A DNA stretch of 64,000 bases from Kribbella sp. ALI-6-A (lineage in GTDB: Bacteria > Actinomycetota > Actinomycetes > Propionibacteriales > Kribbellaceae). Of this stretch, positions 45,492-53,459 are shown piece after piece. The stretch lies in the NCBI RefSeq assembly GCF_001984195.1, contig NZ_MTQN01000009.1, forward strand, positions 124,001 to 188,000. Direction: 5' to 3'. Every line of letters begins with the position of its first letter. Positions within the stretch are counted from its first letter, which is position 1. The position numbers and the translations under genes were made by a program. The notes beneath the pieces are model-generated. The model saw only the letters and a program-made list of their open reading frames with translations, made no database searches and was not told where the DNA came from.

Positions 45492-46331
45492 TCAGGACAG
45501 CGGGGCGGCGGGGCCGTCGGGGCGCTGCAGCCGGGCGCCGACCACGGAGTCGACGATCTCGCCGACCTCCGCCTCGGGCATCCGCTGGTAACCGTCGGCC
45601 GTGACCACCCCGATCACCGGGAAGATCCGCCGGGCCATGTCCGGTCCACCGGTCGCGGAGTCGTCGTCGGCCGCGTCGTACAGCGCCTGGATGGTCGCCG
45701 TCACGCACTCGGTCGCCGACATGCCCTCGCGGTAGAGCTTCTTCAGCGAGCCGCGGGCGAACAGCGAGCCCGACCCGACGCTGTGGAAGGCCTGCTCCTC
45801 GTAGCGCCCACCGGTCGGGTCGTAGGAGAAGATCCGGCCGCCGGAGATGTCGTGGTCGTACCCGGCGAACAGCGGCACCACGGCCAGGCCCTGCATCGCC
45901 ATCGCCAGATTGCCGCGGATCAGCGCGCTGAGCCGGTTGGCCTTGCCGTCCAGGCTGAGCGTGGTGCCCTCGAGCTTCTCGTAGTGCTCGAGCTCGACCT
46001 GGAACAGCCGGACCATCTCGATCGCCAGCCCGGCCGAGCCGGCGATCCCGACGCACGAGTACTCGTCGGCGGGAAACACCTTCTCGATGTCGCGCTGGGC
46101 GATGATGTTGCCCATCGTGGCGCGCCGGTCGCCGGCCATCACGACACCACCGTCGAAGGTGGCGGCGACGATCGTCGTACCGTGCGGGACGTCCTTGGAC
46201 AGGTCACCTGTCCCCAGGGACCGTCGTCCGGGCAGCAGGTCGGGCGCGTGCCCGGCCAGGAAGTCCATGAACGACGAGCCACCTGGGGTCAGGAAGGCTT
46301 CCGGCAAGCGGCCGGAGGCATCGAATGTCAT
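45492..46331 (-). CDS. prcB: 20S proteasome beta subunit
   Basis: The 279-residue precursor has a 51-residue propeptide ending VPHG and the catalytic Thr52 ([20 protein letters not shown]) exposed after self-cleavage. Other conserved parts are [17 protein letters not shown] and [15 protein letters not shown]. It forms the inner proteolytic rings. The start is 8 bases before… the pup start, on the same strand, so the two are one unit. Confidence 0.96.
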   Translation of the reverse strand: MTFDASGRLPEAFLTPGGSSFMDFLAGHAPDLLPGRRSLGTGDLSKDVPHGTTIVAATFDGGVVMAGDRRATMGNIIAQRDIEKVFPADEYSCVGIAGSAGLAIEMVRLFQVELEHYEKLEGTTLSLDGKANRLSALIRGNLAMAMQGLAVVPLFAGYDHDISGGRIFSYDPTGGRYEEQAFHSVGSGSLFARGSLKKLYREGMSATECVTATIQALYDAADDDSATGGPDMARRIFPVIGVVTADGYQRMPEAEVGEIVDSVVGARLQRPDGPAAPLS

Positions 46332-46339
46332 CTAGCGGT

Positions 46340-46549
46340 TCACTCCCCACCCTTTTGCACGAAGCCGCGGACGAACTCCTCCGCGTTCTCCTCGAGCACT
46401 TCGTCGATCTCGTCGAGAATCGAGTCGACGTCCTCGTCGAGCCGCTCCTTGCGCTCGGCGACGTCTTCCGACGCCTCGACCTGCTCGACCTCTTCCTCGG
46501 TGGTCGAACGCTTGGGCTGCTTGTGCTGCTGCCCGCCGTCCTTCGCCAT
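46340..46549 (-). CDS. pup: Prokaryotic ubiquitin-like protein Pup
   Basis: The 69-residue protein has a basic N-terminus (MAKDGGQQHKQPKRS), an acidic helical middle and the C-terminus FVQKGGE. Pup is linked through this end to lysines of target proteins by PafA and marks them for the proteasome. The last residue is already Glu, so Dop deamidation is not needed for activation and Dop would mainly remove Pup. The ATG at 46549 has AGGAGG 8 bases upstream; a start 3 codons earlier is less likely. Confidence 0.95.
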   Translation of the reverse strand: MAKDGGQQHKQPKRSTTEEEVEQVEASEDVAERKERLDEDVDSILDEIDEVLEENAEEFVRGFVQKGGE

Positions 46550-46618
46550 GGCACACACCTCCTAGAACCGCACTGAAAGAGACGCCCAACCGGCCCTTTC
46601 GTTGCTTCTAGTGCGACC

Positions 46619-48139
46619 CTACCCGGCGGCGCCCCCAGTAATGGTGCGAACCAGGTCACTCGCGGTGTCGCACTGGTCGAGAAGTGCTCCGACATGGGCC
46701 TTGGTGCCGCGCAACGGGTCCAGCGTGGGAATCCGCTGCAGCGACTCGCGACCTGGCAGGTCGAAGATCACCGAGTCCCAGGAGGCGGCCGCGACCTGGC
46801 CGGCGTACTGCTGCATGCAGCGGCCGCGGAAGTAGGCGCGGGTGTCGGTCGGCGGGTGCGAGACGGCCATCCGGATCTCCTCGTCGGTGACGAGGCGCTG
46901 CATCCGGCCGGACTTCACCAGCTTGAAGTACAGGCCCTTGTCCGGGCGCAGGTCGGCGTACTGCAGGTCGACCAGGGCCAGCTTGGAGTCGTCCCAGGCC
47001 AGGCCGTCGCGGTCGCGGTAGGACTGCAGCAGCTTCAGCTTGGCGACCCAGTCGAGCTGGTCGGCCAGCCGCATCGGGTCGATCGCGAGCTGGTCGAGCA
47101 CGTGCTCCCAGCGGTGCAGCACGTCCTTGGTCTGCCGGTCCGCGTCGTCGCCGTACTTGTCCTCGACGTACTTGCGGGCCTGCTCCAGGTATTCGGTCTG
47201 GAGCTGGACGGCGGTCAGCTTGCGGCCGTCCTTGAGCGTCATCAGGTGCGTGCAGGTCGGGTCGTGGCTGACCTCGTGCAGCGCGGTCACCGGACGGTCG
47301 ACGCTCAGGTCGTCGGTCAGCCAGCCGTCCTCGATCATCGACAGCACCAGCGACGTGGTGCCGACCTTGAGGTACGTCGAGATCTCCGACAGGTTCGCGT
47401 CGCCGATGATCACGTGCAGCCGCCGGTACCGGTCGGGATTGGCGTGCGGCTCGTCGCGGGTGTTGATGATCGGCCGCTTCAGCGTGGTCTCCAGGCCGAC
47501 CTCGACCTCGAAGTAGTCGGCCCGCTGGCTGATCTGGAAGCCGTGGCCGGCGCCGTCCTGGCCGATCCCGACCCGGCCCGCGCCGGTGACCACCTGGCGG
47601 CTGACGAAAAACGGCGTCAGGTGCCGCACGATCGACGCGAACGGCGTGGACCGGCGCATCAGGTAGTTCTCGTGCGACCCGTACGACGCGCCCTTGTTGT
47701 CGGTGTTGTTCTTGTACAGGTTGAGTGGGGGCGCACCCGGGATCTGACGGGCCTGCCGGGCACCCTCCATGATCACCAGCTCGCCGGCCTTGTCCCACAC
47801 CACCACGTCGCGCGGGTTGGTGCACTCCGGCGCGGAGTACTCCGGGTGGGCGTGGTCGACGTACAGCCGGGCGCCGTTGGTGAGGATCACGTTGGCCAGC
47901 CCGGTCTCCTCGTCGGTGAGCTGGCTGGAGTCGGCCACCTCCCGGCTCAGGTCGAAGCCGCGCGCGTCCCGCAGCGGGTGCTCCTCGTCGAAGTCCCACC
48001 GCGTCTTGCGCGCCAGCGGCTGCGTCTGGGCATAGCCGTTCACCACCTGGCTCGAGGTCAGCATCGGGTTCGCCCCGGGCTGACCAGGCACCGAGATCCC
48101 GAACTCGGTCTCGGTCCCCATGATCCGCCGAACACTCAT
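46619..48139 (-). CDS. dop: Pup deamidase/depupylase Dop
   Basis: The 506-residue carboxylate-amine ligase-like protein begins [19 protein letters not shown] (metal-binding Glu). It has [13 protein letters not shown] with the catalytic Asp near residue 95, and the Dop-specific loop after [19 protein letters not shown]. The loop separates it from PafA. It removes Pup from tagged proteins. First gene of the dop-pup-prcB-prcA-Nudix operon. Confidence 0.95.
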   Translation of the reverse strand: MSVRRIMGTETEFGISVPGQPGANPMLTSSQVVNGYAQTQPLARKTRWDFDEEHPLRDARGFDLSREVADSSQLTDEETGLANVILTNGARLYVDHAHPEYSAPECTNPRDVVVWDKAGELVIMEGARQARQIPGAPPLNLYKNNTDNKGASYGSHENYLMRRSTPFASIVRHLTPFFVSRQVVTGAGRVGIGQDGAGHGFQISQRADYFEVEVGLETTLKRPIINTRDEPHANPDRYRRLHVIIGDANLSEISTYLKVGTTSLVLSMIEDGWLTDDLSVDRPVTALHEVSHDPTCTHLMTLKDGRKLTAVQLQTEYLEQARKYVEDKYGDDADRQTKDVLHRWEHVLDQLAIDPMRLADQLDWVAKLKLLQSYRDRDGLAWDDSKLALVDLQYADLRPDKGLYFKLVKSGRMQRLVTDEEIRMAVSHPPTDTRAYFRGRCMQQYAGQVAAASWDSVIFDLPGRESLQRIPTLDPLRGTKAHVGALLDQCDTASDLVRTITGGAAG

Positions 48140-48196
48140 GCGAACGAGCCTACGCGGTCCCGCCGACGAAGGGCGTGCTCCGAGCCGGTGACGACG

Positions 48197-48562
48197 TCAT
48201 CGAGGTCCGTGAACGGCCGCTTCCAGCAGGGTGTCCAGCACCTTCTGGGACGTGCTCAACCGGCTGATCTCGGCGGCGACGCGAGCTCGCTCGGCCTGCA
48301 GACCGTCGACCATGCCGGGGCAGCCGGACAGCACCGGCTGCTCGGGATCGCCGTGCACACACTGCAGCAGTCCGGCGATCGTCGCGGTCGGAAGGCCGGC
48401 GGCCAGCAGCTTGCGGATGTGACCGACGACGACCGGAGCCTGGTCGTCGTACTCGCGGTAACCGTTGGCGGTGCGGGCCGACGCGAGCAGGCCCTGCTGT
48501 TCGTAGTACCGGATCATCCTGCGGCTCACACCGGTCCGCGCCGCGAGCTCACCGATCAGCAT
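48197..48562 (-). CDS. MerR-family transcriptional regulator
   Basis: The 121-residue protein begins MLIGELAARTGVSRRMIRYY, the winged-helix of MerR regulators, followed by QGLLASARTANGYREYD and a coiled-coil dimerisation helix. Two Cys (CVHGDPEQPVLSGC) may be a sensory site. The ATG at 48562 has GGAGGAG 7 bases upstream. It is divergent from an SDR gene whose promoter has a MerR-type long spacer, so it probably controls that gene. Confidence 0.88.
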   Translation of the reverse strand: MLIGELAARTGVSRRMIRYYEQQGLLASARTANGYREYDDQAPVVVGHIRKLLAAGLPTATIAGLLQCVHGDPEQPVLSGCPGMVDGLQAERARVAAEISRLSTSQKVLDTLLEAAVHGPR

Positions 48563-48579
48563 TGCCACGCTCCTCCGTC

Positions 48580-48611
48580 TTGACCTTCACACCGATGTCA
48601 CGGCCTACCGT
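48580..48611 (+). promoter_or_regulatory. Candidate MerR-type promoter of the SDR gene
   Basis: TTGACC and TACCGT are separated by 20 bases, longer than the usual 17. Overlong spacers are the hallmark of promoters activated by MerR proteins that twist the DNA. It lies in the 86-base region between merR and the SDR gene. Confidence 0.4.
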
Positions 48612-48648
48612 CCCTGATGAACATGACAACACAGCCGAAGGAGCGGAC

Positions 48649-49275
48649 ATGCCGGGAGTCGTGGTGATCGGGGCGGGACCGGGGATCGGGCAGGCGGTGG
48701 CGCGCAGGTTCGCGCGGGAGGGACTGCCGGTCGCGCTGATCGCCCGGCAGCGGCCGGCGCCGGACCTGGGCAGCATCACGCTGGCCGCCGACAGCACCGA
48801 CGAATCAGCACTGCGGACCGCGTTGGACAAGGTGGTGGCCGAGCTGGGGACGCCGGATGTGATGGTCTACAACGCGGCGAAGATCGCCGCGGACCGGATC
48901 GGCGACCTGTCCCTGCGCGAGCAACTGGACGCCTGGGCGGTCAACGTCGGCGGGGCGATCACCGCCGCCGCGCACCTGGCTCCTGCGATGACAGCGAACG
49001 GCGGAGGGTCGTTCCTGATCACCGGAGGAATGCCCGAGACCAAACCGGCGTACGTGAGTCTCTCGCTCGGCAAGGCGGGGGTCAGGGCGCTCGTCAGCCT
49101 GCTCGACCAGACGTACGGCGAAGAAGGCCTCCATGCCGCCACAGTGACGGTCTACGGCCCGGTCGCACCCGGTACGGCGTTCGACCCGGATGCCATCGCC
49201 GAGGAGTACTGGGCGCTGCACCGGCAGCCGCGGGACCAGTGGATCCACGAGGTGCACTACACCGGTGCCGTGTGA
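48649..49275 (+). CDS. Atypical short-chain dehydrogenase/reductase-like protein
   Basis: The 208-residue protein has the SDR cofactor loop VVVIGAGPGIGQAVARRF and VYNAAK (NNAG-like), but the active-site segment reads SLSLGKAGVRAL. The Lys is kept while the Tyr four residues before it is replaced by Leu. Catalysis may be altered or use another residue. AAGGAG lies 6 bases before the ATG. It is probably activated by the divergent MerR protein and is followed 10 bases later by a Nudix gene. Confidence 0.82.
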   Translation: MPGVVVIGAGPGIGQAVARRFAREGLPVALIARQRPAPDLGSITLAADSTDESALRTALDKVVAELGTPDVMVYNAAKIAADRIGDLSLREQLDAWAVNVGGAITAAAHLAPAMTANGGGSFLITGGMPETKPAYVSLSLGKAGVRALVSLLDQTYGEEGLHAATVTVYGPVAPGTAFDPDAIAEEYWALHRQPRDQWIHEVHYTGAV

Positions 49276-49285
49276 GACTTCGGGC

Positions 49286-49783
49286 ATGGACGAACTCGTG
49301 GCCCTGGTGGATGCCGACGGTGTGGTCTGCGGGTCGGCGCCGCGCTCGGTGATGCGACGCGACAACCTGCGGCACTCGGCGACCGGCGTACTGGTGCGCA
49401 ACTCCGCGGGCGAGGTCTACGTGCACCGCCGGACGCCGACCAAGGACGTCTACCCGGCCCGGTACGACTTCATGGCCGGGGGCGTGATCGCGGCCGGTGA
49501 GGACCCGTACGACGCGGTGGTGCGCGAGCTCGCCGAGGAGCTCGGGATCAGCGGGGTGGAGCTGCAGAAGCTGCCCGAAGGCGACTACGCCGACGAGTTC
49601 ACGAACTACCACGCGTACCTCTACACCTGCCGATGGGACGGCCCGATCCACCACCAGCCCGAAGAGGTCGACTGGGGAGCCTGGATGACGGTGCCCGACC
49701 TGATCGGCCGTCTCGACGATCCGTCCTGGCCCTTCGTGCCCGACACCACCGCCCTGCTCGGCGACCACCTCCGGCAGCTGTAG
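49286..49783 (+). CDS. Nudix hydrolase
   Basis: The 165-residue protein has the Nudix box GGVIAAGEDPYDAVVRELAE followed by ELGI. The segment LRHSATGVLVRNSAGEVYVHRR resembles the YfcD/isopentenyl-diphosphate-isomerase-like Nudix branch; the substrate is unknown. The ATG at 49286 is preferred because the longer frame runs inside the SDR gene. It is likely co-transcribed with that gene. Confidence 0.87.
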   Translation: MDELVALVDADGVVCGSAPRSVMRRDNLRHSATGVLVRNSAGEVYVHRRTPTKDVYPARYDFMAGGVIAAGEDPYDAVVRELAEELGISGVELQKLPEGDYADEFTNYHAYLYTCRWDGPIHHQPEEVDWGAWMTVPDLIGRLDDPSWPFVPDTTALLGDHLRQL

Positions 49784-49810
49784 GCAACCTTTTGCGGCTC
49801 GGGCGGTCAT
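49783..49810 (+). promoter_or_regulatory. Candidate ECF-type promoter of the sigma gene
   Basis: GGCAACC, 16 bases, GTCAT resembles ECF sigma promoters (GGAAC-type -35 and cGTC-type -10). It lies just before the sigma-factor gene, suggesting autoregulation. The predicted start is near 49817. Confidence 0.4.
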
Positions 49811-49854
49811 CAAAGGGTGTGAAGATCATCCTGACCGACGAGACGGAGTCCCCG

Positions 49855-50448
49855 ATGGCTGCCGGCCCACCCGCCGGTCCCGGGGACGGCGTGCTCTGGG
49901 ACCGCCTGCGCGACGGGGACCGGGAGGCGCTGGGCCTGCTGTTCGACCGGTACGCCGACGACGTGCACGCGTTCGCGTTCCGCCGTACGGCGTCGTGGGC
50001 GGCGGCCGAGGACGTCGTGCAGACGACGTTCCTGACGACCTGGCGGCGGTTCCAGCACAACCCACCCGGGCCGCTGACCGGGGCGTCGGCCCGAGGCTGG
50101 TTGCTGGTCGTCGCCGCGAACGAGTGCCGCACCCTGCACCGCACAACCCGGCGCTTCCGCAGCCTGCTCGACCGCCTGCCCGAACCCGGCATCCACCCCG
50201 ACCACGCCGCCTCGGTAGCCGGCCGGCTGGACGACGAACGCCGGATGTCCGCCGTACGCCGTGCGCTGGCCAAGCTCCCCCGGCACGAGCAGGAGACGCT
50301 CGAGCTGGTCGTCTGGGCCGGCCTGACCGTCGCCGAGACCGCGGCCGCCCTGGGCGTTGCCGAAGGCACCGTCAAGGCCCGCCTGCACCGCACCCGCCGC
50401 CGCTTCCCCGACCTGCTGTCGCGGGTCGCTCTGTCCGAGGAGTTGTGA
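49855..50448 (+). CDS. ECF-type RNA polymerase sigma factor
   Basis: The 197-residue protein has sigma region 2 (LFDRYADDVHAFAFRRTAS, AEDVVQTTFLTTWRRF) and region 4 (LPRHEQETLELVVWAGLTVA, LGVAEGTVKARLHRTRRRF). The ATG at 49855 has CGGAG 6 bases upstream. A GTG at 49819 would begin almost at the predicted transcription start and is an alternative leaderless start. The stop overlaps the next ATG by one base. Confidence 0.9.
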   Translation: MAAGPPAGPGDGVLWDRLRDGDREALGLLFDRYADDVHAFAFRRTASWAAAEDVVQTTFLTTWRRFQHNPPGPLTGASARGWLLVVAANECRTLHRTTRRFRSLLDRLPEPGIHPDHAASVAGRLDDERRMSAVRRALAKLPRHEQETLELVVWAGLTVAETAAALGVAEGTVKARLHRTRRRFPDLLSRVALSEEL

Positions 50449-51317
50449 TGACCACGAAGCTCGATCCCCCGCCGGTGCCGCCGCTGAGCCCGTCACAGCG
50501 CGAGGAACTGCGTCGCCGGGTGATGACCGCGGTCGACGAAGCGCCGGCGACTCACCGTCGCTGGGTCGCGCCGCTGATCGCCGTGGCTGCCGTGAGCGGA
50601 GTCGTCGCCGGAACGCTGGCGATCACTAACCGTGCGGAAGATGTGGTGCCTGCTCCCCCGGCCGCCGCCTCGCCGTCGACGCCGGTGGTCGAAAGGACCA
50701 AGCTCGTCAGGGTCGGGAAGGAGTTCCGCATCGATCTGGGACCTGCGACTGCCGCGGAGGCCGCCCGGGCGGCGCGGGACTGTCGGTTGCCCGGAGTGAA
50801 GCGCACCTCCGTGCTGTGGAGCCGCAAGGTCGGTACGCCGTCGCCCGGCCGGCCGAACTCCGGTGTGATGGTGCTGACTCAAACGACGCCGGGACAGCCC
50901 GGGGCGACGTACAAGCTCGGGATGTTCGCCTGTTTCGTGGGCGGAGGGACGAGAGCGGTGCGCGACAGCGCGTGGCGCGAGCAGCCGTCAGCAGCCAGGG
51001 GCGGGGTCACGCTGGCCTTGGCGGGATCGGTCGCGGGTGACGGGCGAGGCGGTCCGAACTTGGCGGACTTCCAGGCGCTGCACCGAGTCCGGCCGGGGAT
51101 CGCGCGGGTGCAGTCGCGGATTGTCTGGGGCGATGGACACGGGCAATGGATCGACGGCGTCGTGACAGGCGGGTTCGCCTTCACGCACAGCGCTGCCCTG
51201 ATCCCGTCCGGGCAGTACAAGCCGCCGGCCGGCGACGGTCAGCCTCGCCCCGGCGATCCGCAGGAGGAGTACCGCGCCTGGGACGCCGAGGGTCGCGTGG
51301 TGCCGCTCACGCCGTAG
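50448..51317 (+). CDS. Single-pass membrane protein coupled to an ECF sigma factor; candidate anti-sigma
   Basis: The 289-residue protein has a cytoplasmic N-terminus of about 38 residues (SPSQREELRRRVMTAVDE), a transmembrane segment (about 42-60, LIAVAAVSGVVAGTLAI), a Pro/Ser linker and an outer domain. No zinc anti-sigma motif is seen. It overlaps the sigma stop by one base (TGATG). Layout and coupling are the same as for 113-946, so these may be paralogous sigma/partner pairs. Confidence 0.72.
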   Translation: MTTKLDPPPVPPLSPSQREELRRRVMTAVDEAPATHRRWVAPLIAVAAVSGVVAGTLAITNRAEDVVPAPPAAASPSTPVVERTKLVRVGKEFRIDLGPATAAEAARAARDCRLPGVKRTSVLWSRKVGTPSPGRPNSGVMVLTQTTPGQPGATYKLGMFACFVGGGTRAVRDSAWREQPSAARGGVTLALAGSVAGDGRGGPNLADFQALHRVRPGIARVQSRIVWGDGHGQWIDGVVTGGFAFTHSAALIPSGQYKPPAGDGQPRPGDPQEEYRAWDAEGRVVPLTP

Positions 51318-51348
51318 CCGACGGGTCAGCCGGGGTGCGCGGAACGGC

Positions 51349-51702
51349 TCAGCGGGTGGTGAAGCGGGCCACCGCGCGGGCCAGGTTGACGCCGACCAGG
51401 CCGCCCCAGCAGATGATCACCGCGATCGTGCCCTCCATGTTGGCGGCGATCGCGGTGATCGGGATGCCGGCCACGACCGACACGATCGCCAGCGCCAGGC
51501 CGCCCGGGTCGTTGTCCGGCTTGCCGGCCGGCGGCCTGGGCGCGGCGGGCTCGGGCAACGGCCCCTGCCCGTACCGGGCGGCGGCGCGCGCGTCGAGCTT
51601 GTCCAGGAACCCGTCGATGATCTCGGGTTCGTATTCCGCCCCCAGGTCCTGCCGCGCCGCGACTGCCGCCCGTAGGTCCTTGCGCATCTCGTCCGTCGCC
51701 AT
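51349..51702 (-). CDS. Small membrane protein with charged N-terminal helix
   Basis: The 117-residue protein begins MATDEMRKDLRAAVAARQDL and continues EYEPEIIDGFLDKLDARAAA, then two hydrophobic segments (LALAIVSVVAGIPITAIA and TIAVIICWGGLVGVNLA). The family is not recognised beyond a general resemblance to small actinobacterial integral membrane proteins. The ATG at 51702 is preferred over the longer frame, which has no ribosome site. Convergent with the preceding anti-sigma-like gene. Confidence 0.7.
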   Translation of the reverse strand: MATDEMRKDLRAAVAARQDLGAEYEPEIIDGFLDKLDARAAARYGQGPLPEPAAPRPPAGKPDNDPGGLALAIVSVVAGIPITAIAANMEGTIAVIICWGGLVGVNLARAVARFTTR

Positions 51703-51832
51703 ACCCCGACCGTACGGCGGCCGGCTCCGACCCGGAATAGGGGGAAACCCCGGCCCGACCCCTTGCGACGACCAACCCGTCCCAGGGCCACCGGTAGACC
51801 CAGGCCCCTTGCGCGCCGGCCGCTCCGGTACA

Positions 51833-51853
51833 GGTCGCGCTTGCAGCGCGACC
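51833..51853. other. Perfect small hairpin in a 261-base intergenic region
   Basis: GGTCGCGC and GCGCGACC flank a 5-base loop. The rest of the region 51703-51963 holds no convincing ORF. The hairpin may belong to a transcript leader of the gene at 51349-51702 or to the end of the SDR transcript. Confidence 0.35.
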
Positions 51854-51931
51854 GATCCCGGTGCAGCACCGAGGTCGTGCACAACGACGGGCCGCCCCGA
51901 AACCCGTGAGCTCCGAGGCGGTCAGCAGGTT

Positions 51932-51957
51932 CGAGCCGATCGGGCATGCCCGGCTCG
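51932..51957 (-). terminator. Hairpin downstream of the SDR gene
   Basis: CGAGCCG and CGGCTCG pair around a loop that contains its own palindrome (GGGCATGCCC), starting 7 bases after the SDR stop. There is no T-run. Confidence 0.45.
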
Positions 51958-51963
51958 GATCGG

Positions 51964-52728
51964 TTACCAGGCGCTCGCCCCACCGTCGACCGCGTAGTTG
52001 GCGCCGGTGATGTAGCCCGCTCGGTCGGACGCCAGGAACGCCGCCAGTTCGACGACCTCCTCCGGCCGGCCGAAGCGCTTCAGCAGCGTCTTGGCGGTGA
52101 TCGCGCTGCGCACCGCCTGGTCGTCGCCGAGATCCCGGTCGCTGGCCGGGGTCAGGATCGGGCCGGGGCTGATCGCCACCGCGCGGATGCCGTGCGGCGC
52201 GCCTTCCAGCGCGAGTTGCCGCGTCATGCCGATGACGCCGGCGTTGGCGGCGGTGTGCGCGACCATCGGAGGCGTCGCGCCGCCGATCAGGCCCGCCACC
52301 GAGGCGACGTTGATGATCACCCCGCCGCCGCGCCGTACCAGGTGTGGCCAGGTGAACTTCGAGACGTAGAACGGGATGTCGAGCTCGCCTGCCTGCGTCA
52401 CCCGCCAGTCCTCCACGGAGAAGTCCGGCATCGGCCCGAAGCGCTGCAGGGCCGCGTTGTTGTAGACGATGTCGAGGCCTCCGTAGGCGTCCGCGGCGTC
52501 CTCTGCGAGTTGCCGCACCTGGTCGGCGTCGGTGAGGTCGACCGGCGCGATGCTGGTCATCTCCCCGCCCGCACGGCGTACGAGCTCGGCAGTCTCTTTG
52601 TCGGCCTCGGCCTGGATGTCGGTGCCGATGACCCGTGCACCTTCTCTGGCGAAGATCTGCGCCGCGACACGACCCATGCCACTTCCGGTACCGGTGATGA
52701 GTGCGATCTTGCCGTCAAGCGTGCCCAT
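51964..52728 (-). CDS. SDR-family protein with substituted catalytic Tyr and Lys
   Basis: The 254-residue protein has a classical SDR fold (GKIALITGTGSGMGRVAAQI; VYNNAA; INVASVAG with the catalytic Ser) and ends GYITGANYAVDGGASAW. The YxxxK position reads AHTAANAGVIGMT: Tyr is replaced by His and Lys by Asn. It may be a pseudo-enzyme, or use His. The start overlaps the stop of the SnoaL-like gene by one base, so both are under the same promoter and palindromic operator at 53345-53381. Confidence 0.85.
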   Translation of the reverse strand: MGTLDGKIALITGTGSGMGRVAAQIFAREGARVIGTDIQAEADKETAELVRRAGGEMTSIAPVDLTDADQVRQLAEDAADAYGGLDIVYNNAALQRFGPMPDFSVEDWRVTQAGELDIPFYVSKFTWPHLVRRGGGVIINVASVAGLIGGATPPMVAHTAANAGVIGMTRQLALEGAPHGIRAVAISPGPILTPASDRDLGDDQAVRSAITAKTLLKRFGRPEEVVELAAFLASDRAGYITGANYAVDGGASAW

Positions 52729-53297
52729 CACGCACCGCGCAGCTCGTCGAGCCACCGGCCGAAGTTGCCTTCGGACCAGTGCTCGATGGACTGGCCCTTG
52801 ATCACCCGGTCGATGGAGATACCGCTGAGCTTCACCGTGCGGCCCGAGGCCGGGATGCCGAAGATCGTGCCGGTGTGCACGCCGCCGAAGCTCCAGCGGG
52901 TGACGACCTTGGTGCCTTCCACGATCTGGTCGAGCACGGTCAGCTCGTAGCCGGTCAGGCCCTTCTTGATGCTCAGATCCCCGGCGATCCAGTCGTCGCG
53001 GTTCTCCGGGCCGTTGAACCCGTGCAGCAACAGGTCCTTGGAGATGTAGCGCTCGAAGCCGGCCGCGAGGTCGCCGTTGTAGCTGGCGTAGAACCCGGCG
53101 GCGACCTGCAACGGGGTCAGGTAGCGGCTTGTGTCCTCACGACCCTGCGCCGCGGCCGGTACGGCGGCCGAAGCGGGTACGGCGGCCGCGGCCAGAGCGG
53201 CTGCTCCGGCAACGCCGGCGGCGGCCCCGAACAGCCTCCGGCGCGACGGCGCGAAGGTGGCGGTGGCCTGGGTCTGAGGGTCGTTCTCGGTGGTCAT
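52728..53297 (-). CDS. Tat-exported SnoaL-like (ester cyclase/polyketide cyclase fold) protein
   Basis: The 189-residue protein has a twin-arginine signal (PSRRRLFGAAAGVAG, then an Ala-rich core ending in ASA) and a SnoaL-like domain with FYASYNGDLAAGFERYISKD, VVTRWSFGGVHTG and FGIPASGRTVKLSGISIDRV. SnoaL-like domains are small alpha+beta barrels that bind or cyclise small ligands. The exported location is unusual for a SnoaL protein. It is co-transcribed with the SDR gene. Confidence 0.85.
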   Translation of the reverse strand: MTTENDPQTQATATFAPSRRRLFGAAAGVAGAAALAAAAVPASAAVPAAAQGREDTSRYLTPLQVAAGFYASYNGDLAAGFERYISKDLLLHGFNGPENRDDWIAGDLSIKKGLTGYELTVLDQIVEGTKVVTRWSFGGVHTGTIFGIPASGRTVKLSGISIDRVIKGQSIEHWSEGNFGRWLDELRGA

Positions 53298-53344
53298 GCG
53301 GTGCTCCTCACCGGCAAGTGGCGTCGCGATCGACGCCCGTTGGT

Positions 53345-53381
53345 TGACACGTCATCATCTTAGGTTGACGTGTCACCCTAA
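53345..53381. promoter_or_regulatory. Palindromic operator region upstream of the SnoaL-SDR operon
   Basis: TGACACGTCA (53345-53354) and TGACGTGTCA (53366-53375) are exact inverted copies 11 bases apart. The second lies inside a 22-base palindrome (53360-53381) of the form TTAGG-N-TGAC-NN-GTCA-N-CCTAA. Such dyads are typical TetR- or MarR-type operators. No regulator gene is adjacent. Confidence 0.6.
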
Positions 53382-53407
53382 GCAAGCCGGAGGGTCCGCA
53401 CACGCGA

Positions 53408-53445
53408 CAGCCGCCCCGGTCCGAGGTTCCGGACCGGGGCGGCTG
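53408..53445. terminator. Strong hairpin terminator of arc
   Basis: A perfect 16-bp stem (CAGCCGCCCCGGTCCG and complement) with a 6-base loop begins 15 bases after the arc stop. It separates arc from the SnoaL-SDR operon promoter region. Confidence 0.75.
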
Positions 53446-53459
53446 ACGTCGAGCCTGGG

